64,000 bases of DNA from Cheilinus undulatus (lineage: Eukaryota > Chordata > Actinopteri > Labriformes > Labridae), in the NCBI RefSeq assembly GCF_018320785.1, contig NC_054884.1, positions 22,507,667 through 22,571,666 on the forward strand, in the 5' to 3' direction. Numbering within the stretch: the stretch's first letter is position 1; each line of letters begins with the position of its first letter. The position numbers were made by a program, and so were the translations under genes. The notes under the pieces are model-generated. The model saw only the letters and a list, made by a program, of their open reading frames with translations. It was not told the DNA's origin and did not search any database. Below are positions 34,142 through 44,004 of the stretch, piece after piece.

Positions 34142-34483
34142 CCAGAGAAAGACCTGTCTGCATACACTTTGCCAAACTTAATATTTTTGTATGAACAGGC
34201 ATCATATCTCGGTTATTCAAGTGTAATCAGAGTACATTACTGAGCTTTGCCAAATAATTGTAATCACAATAACCTTCTATCCTGTTTACTCAGTAAGGAT
34301 ATGTATCAGACTTGTTAGAAAATGTGGAAGTGATCAAATAGTTTGTCTTGTTCAATGCATTTCGGTGCTCTACTCAATCTTGAAGCTCCTGCGAGGACTT
34401 TTCCTTGCCATAAGTGGACTGAAATGAACACTGATGTCTCTAAAATAGAGTGAAATAAATTAGAAGGAGATTTTTTTGACAAC

Positions 34484-35607
34484 TTAGGCTGGCTACATAC
34501 TGAATGATTTTAAAATCTTAACTGATTTTAGGAACATTGGAGACCACAGAGATGTGGACAGTTTCAATGCATATTTAATATTATAATAAATCGTTGAATA
34601 ATAATGACTTTGTAGTCACACATACCCATTCACTCCATTCACACCCTGATGGCAGCAGCTGCTGTATAAGTTGCTGTTAGTATCAACTAATACCACTTAT
34701 GCCCATCCACTCAAATTCACACACCACTGATGCAGCAGTGGGAACAGATTCAGGATCAGTGTCTTGCCAAAGAACATATCGGCATGCTACTGGAGGCCAA
34801 ACCCTCGATTTCCTGGTTGAGAGCCATCTGGTTCTAGCTACTGCACCACATTATAATCCTCCACACACTAGACAGTTTGGTCAGACCCCATACATAGCAT
34901 TTCAGTCAGGACTACTTAAATGTTTTACTTTATTACCAGTGATTATTTTGGACTTGTTTTAGTTATTTGTATTTGGCAGCGTGGCTGTTCAGGGACCCCC
35001 TTGCCCTTCCACGAGCTGAATGCATCAAGCAGGAACAGCACACGATCCTGCTCTTCCCGTGCCTGCAAGGAAAGCCTAAGTCATGGAGAGGAGCAGCAAT
35101 AAACCCAGAGCAGAGCAGGGATCACTGACAACAGAATGGCATTGGTTAAATCAAAAGCAGAATAAAGGAGGAGCTGGGGTGGAGGAGGGTTGCAAATAGG
35201 TATTCCGTGAAAAACAGCCTGACCTGGAATCATAAATTGCAAACCACCGTTACTCATGGAAAGGGAATATATGGAAAACTTAAGACCAAAAAAGCATAAT
35301 CCGGGTCCTGGCACTCAAGATGTCTTAAAAAATGTTAAAGGCCTTTAATTCTTAGGGCTAGAAACATTTAAAATACAGCCACAGGAAATGGCTTGCACCT
35401 TGTTCAGGCTATACTGTGCCCTACAAGATTTCCACCCATTTTTGTATTCAGGATCAGGATCAGTAGAATCACATTTACACCACACTTCAGGATTATTTAG
35501 ACAAACGATCAGTTAGGCAAGCCTCAAATCAGGTCACACACAATCTTTTTTGTGGTGAGTTGGGCCTAAAATCAGGCTTAAAATCACCTAGTGTGTAGCC
35601 ATCCTTA
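34484..35607. mobile_element. 1.1-kb composite region bounded by inverted repeats
   Basis: Left 'ggctggctacatactgaatg' and 'attttaaaatct..ctgatttta' (34487-34531) matches the reverse complement of the right end (35555-35607: 'ggatggctacacactaggtg', 'attttaagcctgatttta'). Both ends thus share a ~45-bp TIR. The interior carries a common fish repeat (34610-34860) and a GGGGTGGAGG-family segment (35155-35200). No clear target duplication found. Confidence 0.65.
34610..34860 (+). repeat. Dispersed fish repeat inside the TIR element
   Basis: Contains 'cattcacaccctgatggca', 'agcagtgggaacagatt', 'agtgtcttgccaaagaacat' and 'tcggcatgctactggaggcc', a sequence type frequent in fish genomes. The short open frame at 34699-34962 lies within it and is not a gene. 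Confidence 0.6.
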
Positions 35608-35851
35608 CACAAGTACAGAAAAAGACAATTTTTCCAGAGGGCTGGGGTGCCAAAAATGACATAAACTAACTTTTCCTCGCAGGAGCTTAGAGTAAAAATC
35701 TGTGATGAATAGTTCTACGTTCTCTTCTCTTTAATGAGTGTTGTCAGAAAATAACCAACCTGAGGTCAGTATGTAATCCATTCTTTTTCTTGTGTTTTGT
35801 GCCAAATCTAAAGCCAACTCTTACCACCCACAAGCAAACTGTGAATAACAA

Positions 35852-36001
35852 TTAGCGGGACTTCCCAGCCTTGGCAATCCCTCGTGGGTTTTCTTTCCAA
35901 ACAGTGTCGCGCTGAACTTGAGTTAAATCTGTTTTGCAGGCCTTGATTTTGTCGTCCTGTGTTAGCTGCTTCTTAATTTCCTTTTTGAAATCAAAGTGAT
36001 T
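35852..36001 (-). other. Unrecognised 50-codon open frame, possible terminal exon
   Basis: Minus strand, preceded directly by AG (cttag, a possible splice acceptor), in-frame TAG just upstream, ends TAA at 35852-35854. It is lysine-rich: HFDFKKEIKKQLTQDD near the start and VWKENPRGIAKAGKSR at the end. It does not match any family I recognise. A 50-codon open stretch is not rare by chance, so it may be nothing. Confidence 0.2.
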
Positions 36002-38039
36002 CTAAGTTTACAGAACAGCAGTGAAATATGTGTTACTCAAAGATCTCTCTTATATAGACAATGAATATGGAAAGACTTCTGTAGAAAGCTGCTTTGCTTT
36101 ATGCACTTTGCTCTACATTTATTCATTTTTTAAGCTCTTATGTAATTATTAAGAATCTGTTTTTCACATTTTCTTTGAATGTATAGCCTAAAAGTGGAAT
36201 TTGGGCTCAAATGTTTTGTCCAGCTGTGGGTGTAATTCAATGCTCTGACGCAGAAGACGCTACCGAAGCACAACAGAGAGTTTTTCCCCTCCGTCCACAC
36301 CACAGCAGCTCTTCACATTCCTCTCCCCTCCTCTCACTCCTGTTCTCTGTCTCTCCATAAGAACCCCTCCCTCCTTCTCCAGCATGCAGTGTTTTCACAG
36401 TCTCACAGATAATGCTTTATGTTATTTACATTTGTGTGTTTTTTCCTTTGGCCACTTGGATAAGTATTGTTAGGTTTGGCCGGGTTTCCCTCTGCTGGGA
36501 TGTAGTAAGATCTGATGTGGATTTGGAGCAGGGACTAGAGTCATACAGTGGAACTCCTACACCAAATATCTGAGTAGTTTAACTAATGAGCATGTTTAAT
36601 TTTTGTTGCATAAAATGGGGGTATTATTTTACACATTTTAAGGAATATTTAGTGAAGATTAAGGGTGTAAAAAAACAATTACAGTATATTTTTTAAGCTG
36701 TTATGCATATATATTCCACATTTAACATTGGGTATTCTTAGAAGACTGCATTTACTTTAATGGCAGAGAAATACACTTAAATGTTAAGAGGAAGTGTATT
36801 TTTCCATTAAAATTCAAATTTTTTTATTGTATATGAGCTTACAGAGTTACTGGTGCAGGGGGGGACATCTAGTGGTCAGGGCAAAGATGTGCCTTTCAAA
36901 TAAGTCAGTAAGATGCCCACCAGTGTTGCCTTTTTAAAAAATTAATTGCATAAAGAGTTGATTTTCAGACCCAAAACTCCTTTAATCACATCAGATCCCT
37001 CTAAATACATCAAATGATTTTACTTTGATAAAATAATTCCCATTTGTTCAATTAAAAATACACATTACTGCAAATTAACACAATTAAAATATATGCTGCC
37101 ATTAATCATGCATTCATCATAATTACAATCTAGGTCTCATCCTTTAACATATAGATTATTTGTACCACTTTATCTGCCTTCAGTTGACATGTTGAATCTG
37201 GTTTATGATGCTAGCTTTGGGTGTTCCTGCATTCATGATGGTGATATAAATTGCAGTTTTTGTGTTTTGTATTCACACTTTATGTACATGTCTTCTGTGT
37301 GCATGTGGCACTAACATGTCTGCATTATTAAAGTGTTATCACTTATGTTTGTGATGACTGAGTTGAGTTTGTGATGGTTGAATCAAGATGAATTAAAATT
37401 AGAACTACCACCTGGTAGGGGATAGCACGACTTGAGAATTTTTAAAGTCAACTTGAGTCATTGATGAAATCATGAATTATCTACAGGAGAAGGGAATAGT
37501 TTAAAATAACCAACATTATATGTATATACTGTATATTTTGTAAATCATAACCTATACTACTAACAATAGGCAGCTTACTAAAATGTTTTTGATGCGAGTG
37601 CAAACAACCAAAAGTTAATATGGTATATCACAAAGAATAATAATTTAAAAAAAACCTGATGCACTGTCACTAGATTTCTAGAGTTGCACATTATATGCCT
37701 TATCCGCCATCTTCTTTGTGTCTATTGTTTCATTTTATGTTAACTAAGCCTTAATTTAACCCATTTAGGCCTAAGTCTACCTATAAAATGCCTCTAAAAA
37801 CCTAAGTATTGCTCAGATCACAAAGAAAACACAGATATTTATAGTTTTGAGACTAGCTCAAAAGGTCAACCTTGTGTCATTAAAACTGATGGTATGCTCC
37901 CTGGTAACTCGCTTGTATTTGAACAGGTGTTGACCATGAGTTTGGTTTTATCATCATTTAAGACAAAGTTAAGTTTCTGCAGACAAGACTGAAAAACACT
38001 TAAAGCAGATTAAAAACTCGAAGACCTGCAGAATTTTTT

Positions 38040-38331
38040 TTAACAATAATTATAGTGTTATCTGCTTAAAATAATATGAGGCATTAGACAAGTTATCACC
38101 CAGATTGTTGACATAAATAGAGAATAAAATAGGTCCTAAGACTGAATCTTGAGGCACACCTTTAGGACTTCCAGAAAGGAAGTGGTGGATCCAGCTATCT
38201 GAACACATTACCAAATAGTTGGCAAACCATGATGCTTCTTGGTATGACATGCCAATGTGATGAAGCACATTTATCAGTAAACTGTGGTCTACAGTGTCAA
38301 ACACCTTTGATAAATCAATATAGAGGGGCTA
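38040..38331 (-). mobile_element. Non-LTR retrotransposon (CR1/L2/Rex-like) reverse transcriptase fragment
   Basis: The minus-strand frame contains LYIDLSKVFDTVDHSLLINV, then KGVPQDSVLGPILFSIYVNNL: reverse transcriptase domain blocks of jockey/CR1-type LINEs (usual forms AFDTVDHSLL and GVPQGSVLGPLLF). The following F/YADD catalytic box survives only as stop-A-D-N in another frame (complement of 38057-38065), so the copy is frameshifted and dead. The rest of the element is absent. Confidence 0.85.
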
Positions 38332-38854
38332 TACATTAGGCATTATAAATGTCTAATTTTGGGATGAGTGACTAGTCGACTTTAAGCAAAAAGCAGTAAA
38401 GTGGACTAGTCAACTAGTCTATGCAGCCTCTACCACCTGGTGGGTATCATGCTGAGGACAGAGGTGGGACAGGAAGAGGGGCTGGGGATGTTTCTGTGGC
38501 TAATGCCAAAGCATGTAATAACCTTTGGATTACAGAATTAGTCAGAAAAATGGGTGTTAGAATTGAAAATAGTGCAATATTAATTGTCTTATTTCATAAA
38601 AGGTGCAAAGGAGAGCATTGTGACCATCAAAAAATCAAAGTTCACAGCTTCACACTGTCTAACTTACAAAAAATTATGTTTTTGCTTCATTTTCGGCACT
38701 TAATTAATTGGTTGGACTTTACCTATGAATCATGCATGAAGCACCCAGCTATGATGGGTTTAGAGAACACCAGCAAATCAGTTCATTACACACAATTACA
38801 AAGTTTTTTTCTAGCGCAGTAGTAAATAATACATTCTGCCCTTTCAGACTTTGC

Positions 38855-40310
38855 ATACACACTATATGGACAAAAGTAATTGGCCATACCTGTAACTGCT
38901 GAATTCAGGTGTTTCAATCAAACCTGTTGCCTCAGGTGTATAAAATCAAGCCTCTAGCCATGCAGTCTCCATCTGCAAACATTTGAGATATAAAATTGGT
39001 TGTTCTGAAGACTTCAGTGACTTCAAGTGTGGTACTGTGATGGATGCCACCCTTACGATAAGACGGGTTTGGTAATTTCATCCCTGCTGGATATTCCACA
39101 GTCAGCGCTAAGTGATGTTATTACAAAGTGGAAGCGATTAGGAACAACAACTATGAAGCGGAAGACCACATAAATCCCAGAGTGAGGTCAACGACTGCTC
39201 AGACCCACTGTCTGTAAAAGTCACCAATGCTCTGCTGGTTCCATAGCTGACGAGATCTGAACTTCCACTGGCACAAAAACTGTGTAGAGGGAGCTTCTTG
39301 GAATGGGTTTCCATGGCTGAGCTGCTGCATGCAAGCCACACACCACCAAGACCAATGCCAAGCGTTGGATGGAGTGGTGCAAAGCGGTGGTCACTGGTCT
39401 CCAACCACCAGGTCATGGCCTGGTACTGGACTCCACAGAAAGAATATATAACTTATTTTATTTCTATATTATTAACCATCTGTCTGACAGATGTCTTATT
39501 TTGAAAAATGACTGAATTCACGTTTGTTATATCATCCATCTGTTCCTTTTGACCCTTTAACACATGTAAAGATGCTTGTCTCAGTCACATGATACCCAAA
39601 AATTAGGCCACAAGTTAACTGTTGGAGAGTTTATCTGCAAAGAGGGAAAGGCTCAATAAGGAGACAGAAGTAGAGCCTACGAATACTAAGGACAGGAAAG
39701 TTGCATTTAAAAGATAATACCTGGAGTCCTACTTAAAATAAGGGATTAATGTGATTGGTTCAGCATTATGGTGAACTTTTTTGCACTTTGTTTTCTTTTT
39801 TTTTGCTGTTGGCATAATTTTGTTTCAACATATTTATCTCTCAATCATTGATGACCAGTCCATGATGATGTTGTCTTTCATTAGACCGGTTCATGGCTCA
39901 AAAAAGGTTAGGGACCACTGGTGTAAAGCACTCCAACACTGGACTGTGGAGCTGTGGAAATGTGTTTTACAATGATATGCTTCCAACTTTGTGGCAACAG
40001 TTCAGGGAAGGCCCGTTTCTATTCCAACATGACTGTCCCCCAGTGCACAAAGCAAGGGCCATAAAGACATGGTTTGATGAGCTCAGTGTGAAAGAAGTGG
40101 ACTGGCCCTCACAGAGCCGACCTCAGCCCCATCAAGCACTTTTGGGATGATCCGGAACAGAGATTGTGAGCCAGGACTTCTCATCCAACATCAGTGTCTG
40201 ACCTCATAAATGCTCTATAGAACAAATTATCACAGAAACACTCCAAAATCTTGTGGAAAGCTTTCCAAGAAGAGTGGAGGCTGTTATAACTGTCTACATT
40301 GTGTATAATC
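38855..40310 (+). mobile_element. Tc1-like element, interrupted by a hAT insertion
   Basis: Left end 'acactatatggacaaaagta' is a known Tc1-family terminus in fish. The transposase remnant runs from 38970 to 39384 and resumes at 39929 ('ctccaacactggactgtgga') through 'atgcttccaactttgtggca', 'ttccaacatgactgtccccc' and 'gtgtctgacctcataaatgc' to 'aagagtggaggctgttata'. Frames are broken and the right terminus is not visible. Related scraps: 6908-7085 and 43266-43405. Confidence 0.85.
39385..39920. mobile_element. Nested 536-bp hAT (Charlie-like) element inside the Tc1 copy
   Basis: Left end CGGTGGTCactggtctccaa, right end inverted CAGTGGTCcctaacctttt. Subterminal 'aggtcatggcctgg' and inverted 'gagccatgaaccgg' also pair. 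The flanks gtgcaaag (39377-39384) and gtgtaaag (39921-39928) are a 7/8 duplication, and joining them restores the order of the Tc1 host. The interior is AT-rich and non-coding. Confidence 0.8.
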
Positions 40311-42009
40311 AGCTATATAAAAGGTTCCTTTTCTGAGGCATAACTCTATTTTCCATAACGACACCACTAAAAACAGTCAGCATTAATGGAAATCATTTTC
40401 CTAACAAGCGCATCCCTTGAGTCATCATTAATTGGACAATAAAACAGAAACTGAATGCAATTCTCAGTTTCCCCAACAGTCTAGTACTGGAAAGTTGCAA
40501 ATCAGATAGTGTGTATATAATGGCCTTATTCTCCAAAATCTAAACAATTCATCCTGGAGTTAAATACCAATTTGAGGGAAAGAAACATCAACACATTTAT
40601 CAAGTATTGTGCTCACAAGATTTGAGGTCACAGTGCTTGACCTCAAAAAATCACATCATTCACAGCACAGCTGTTGCACAAACTAATGCTTGCATGCTAT
40701 TTAACCTATATGAAAAAACATGGCATTGGCTTTCACATGACAGTTAAGACTTTAAGAAAAGAAGAAGATAGAAAGAATTCACAATCAAGGAACAAAACTG
40801 GACTGGGATAATTGAAGTAGGACTCCTGCATCAAACATATCAGCAGTGATTTTAATACCCCAAACATTAAACAGTGCATTATAGAGCTGCTTTTTATCCA
40901 GCATGTCTGTTTTTTTCTGCTGAAGTGTGTCTGTTTAAGAAACCAGACCTTATGAGGAAGTTTCCCATGACCATCTCATGATTCAGGATGACTGATGTGG
41001 GATTTTAAAACCACTATGTGCCCTACTCTTGATACATACTTTACAGTATCTGAGTATGCACCCTTATATGGGGCTGAAATAATCAGTGAATGCTTGCACA
41101 GCTGATAAAAATGTTTAAAACACTTGGAGGACTGAAGGCGTAGACGTACCGAAGGTTTACTTCAAATTCAGCTACTCACATGGTGGTCCCGTGTGTACAC
41201 TTGGTTTAAATAGTGTTGAACAGTAAGATATTACCAGTGAACATGGGTGGACAACAAGTGATACTGGAAACTAATTTTAGAGGAGGTTGACTTGTAATTG
41301 TTTGTCTTATTAGCACAGCAACGCAAACCATGAATATGAAACTAAGTCCTCTTACAAAGAAAGTTACATTACCTTGGCTTTACTGAAAATGTTGTAGGTT
41401 TTATATTTTTGGGTATAATGGGGGAAAAGGTCCACTCTTCCTTCTCTTTTGTGGACTATCTGTGTAGAGGGCGATGCTGGAGGTCTTAGAAGCTTTCTGT
41501 GTAAATTGTGGCCTAATTCACTAAAACAAACAATAGATCTACAGTTCAAATTACAGATCCACGTTGTCTGAAAGTGTGACTAAGGTTAAAAGTTCAGGTG
41601 ACAACATGTAAACGCAATAAAAGTATCCATTCAACTGGATCAGGAGCACAGCACAACAGGGAAGGTCCCAGGCTCACTGGGAAGAGTCCCAGTTGGTGGT
41701 CTAAAAATATTAATGGTTGCTCCCAGTGCCTACAGTACATGTGTACTCATTGTGTAGAATACTGTTGAGTTTCCCTTATAATACACCAAAAGGAAATAAA
41801 TAAGAATCATTTAACAAAAAAGACATCTCTTGTGATACCAGGTTATAAATGTGTTCAGTGACTTCATACAACACAAACTTTAGTGCTAATTATCCCATGA
41901 CACAATTTTCATTATCACATAATGATGGCATACTGAGTGCAACATATGGACAGAGTGGTGTTTAGAAGTCAGGAGAGGTTGAAATGACAACATTGTGCCT
42001 TTTTTCAGT

Positions 42010-42760
42010 GTCTGTATTTGAAGGGAATGCACAATTCCAAAAAAGTTGGGGTGCTGTGTTAAATGTAAATTAAAAACAATGCAATGATTTGCAAATCTCA
42101 CAAAGCCATCTTTTATTCTCAATGGATCATAACCAACATATCAGATGTTGAAACTGAGACTTTCTGCCATTCTGTGAAAAATATTAGCTAATTTTACATT
42201 TGATGGCTGCAACACATCTCAAAATAGTAGGGGCAGGGTTATAAAAGGAGCATTTTAGAGAGGCAGAGTCTCTCAGAAGTAAAGATGGACAGAGGTTCAC
42301 CAATCTGTGAAAAACCGAGTCGAAAAATTGTAGAACAGTTTTAGAAAAAGGTTCTGTGATGTAAAATTGTGAAGACTTTGAATAGCCCACCATCTACAGT
42401 GCATAATATCATCAAAGGAGTCAGAGAATCTGTAGAAATCTTTGTATGCAAGGGACAAGGCCGAAGGTCAACATTGGATGCTAATAATCTTTCGACCCTT
42501 AGGCAGCACTGCATTAAAAACAGGCATGATTCTGTTCTGGAAATCACTGCATGGGCTCAGGAATAGTTCCAGAAATCACTGTCTGTCAACACATCCACAA
42601 ATGCAAGTTAAAGCTGTATCATGCAAAGCACAATCCAGAAACACTGTCATCTTCTCTGGGCCAAGGATCATTTAAAATGGACTGAGGCAACATGGAAAAC
42701 TGTTCTGTGGTCAGACGAATCAAAATGTGAATTTCTTTTTGGAAACTTTTTGAAAGCCCA
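42010..42760 (+). mobile_element. Degraded Tc1/mariner-type element
   Basis: Starts near 'gcacaattccaaaaaagttg'. It continues with 'gcaatgatttgcaaatc', 'atcagatgttgaaactgaga' and 'tttgatggctgcaacacatc', a subterminal sequence seen in many fish DNA transposons. Transposase traces follow ('gtgcataatatcatcaaagg', 'ctgttctgtggtcagacgaa'). Open frames here are short and interrupted. Superfamily assigned from general resemblance. Confidence 0.6.
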
Positions 42761-43265
42761 CTTATTGTTAAATGGTCAAATAAGTAAACACTAATAATAC
42801 TGTAGGATATGTTCAACTCACCTAAAAAGAAGTTTTTGAGATAGAATAAAACTTTTCTCTATGAAGGTATAAGATGTGTCTCAGTATATCAACTGTGTAC
42901 ACATCAACGTATGTTTGCGTATTCTCACCAAAGGTAAATCATTTGCACTTTAACTAATAAAATGTGCACACAAACCTACGATAACCAAAAATATATTACT
43001 TCACACCAATTATCAGTAATTGTAAACTTAGTAAAAACATATTGCCACATATATTAATCAATATCTAATTAAGCTTTCTTAAACCAATCATGAGTGAAAA
43101 TGTGTTGCCACATATGAAGAAAAAAACATGTGCACATAAAACAATAAAAAAAAAAAGGCATGAAATTTCATTCTTAAGTGAAGACATTGCTACGTCTACC
43201 AATCAAAAGTGAAACCAACCATAAATAAGCAAATGTGTGTATAAAATCTTAATGTTTCTGCATAT

Positions 43266-43405
43266 CAAAACATTTTGGACAATGCTATGCTTCCAACTTT
43301 GTGGCAACAGTTTTTCTATTCCAACAGGACTGTGCTCTGGTGCACATAGCAAAGAATATAAAGACACGGTTTGATGAATAAGTGTGGAAGAACTGGACTG
43401 GTCCA
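43266..43405 (+). mobile_element. Tc1-like transposase scrap
   Basis: 'atgcttccaactttgtggca', 'ttctattccaacaggactgt' and 'tataaagacacggtttgatg' match 39970-40090 of the larger Tc1 copy. No ends. Confidence 0.75.
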
Positions 43406-43868
43406 TTGAGCATAGGATAATGTTGCATTTGTTTTTACTGAAGATTGGTATATATGCCAATCTAAGTAAAATATATTTTCTTATATCACTCATATGCTAC
43501 TAATCATAATTAAAAACATATCCACATACCAACTGTTTGTAAAATGAGTGAAGATAAGAAAAGAAAATTTAAGATAAATCATTGATTGTTCCCTATTAAG
43601 ACAAATTTGGTTTATTACAGCAGCTCAAAATACCAACATACAACAAAATGTACAAAAAGAAATGATATGCTTACATTTACAAAATGAGATGAAAAGTAAT
43701 AATGTTTGCACCAACATTTGTGAATATATAAAAACTGTGTAAAATATTGACAACAATTTCCTTTGAAATTAGGCGAAAAAGTCTTTGAATGTAGGGAAAG
43801 AATGTAACCTCTGTGACTTTTAATTTGAAAGGTCACGTCGGATGCCCCATGATTCACGCTGGCTGACT

Positions 43869-43887
43869 TGACGTCATGGCTTAAAAA
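43869..43887 (+). promoter_or_regulatory. phospho1: phospho1 core promoter candidate: CRE and TATA-like box
   Basis: A perfect palindromic cAMP response element TGACGTCA (43869-43876) lies 4 bp upstream of a TATA-like TTAAAAA (43881-43887), in front of a sudden GC-rich stretch starting near 43905. Spacing suits a start site about 43910-43920. Regulation by CREB/ATF factors is an inference from the motif. Confidence 0.5.
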
Positions 43888-43909
43888 GGGAATACCTCTG
43901 TGCTGCGGA

Positions 43910-44004
43910 GGGAGTCTCCTTTAAAAAATCTTGCCGCGTCACTGGGATGCGGTCGCCGGAGCCGGGCACCTCGCATTCCATCCCCGCTCATGTCCCCATC
44001 GCCG
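43910..44004 (+). other. phospho1: Candidate phospho1 5' non-coding exon
   Basis: GC-rich, CpG-containing stretch downstream of the TATA-like box, ending at the potential donor GTAGGC (44005). Splicing to the acceptor ...tttctcag at 46937 would put it in the 5'UTR. It contains two upstream ATGs, at 43947 and 43990. A weaker alternative exon end with donor GTAACC lies near 44177. Not confirmed by any coding constraint. Confidence 0.4.

Larger units (their letters stand above)
35608..43860. other. vat1-phospho1 intergenic region
   Basis: No gene is recognised. Contents: a 50-codon minus-strand frame (35852-36001), a C/T-rich stretch at 36240-36400 (possible regulatory or untranslated sequence, unsupported), a LINE fragment (38040-38331), a Tc1-like copy with a nested hAT element (38855-40310), another DNA-transposon remnant (42010-42760) and a Tc1 scrap (43266-43405). 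Nothing is seen in 36400-37900 or 40320-42000. Confidence 0.6.
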
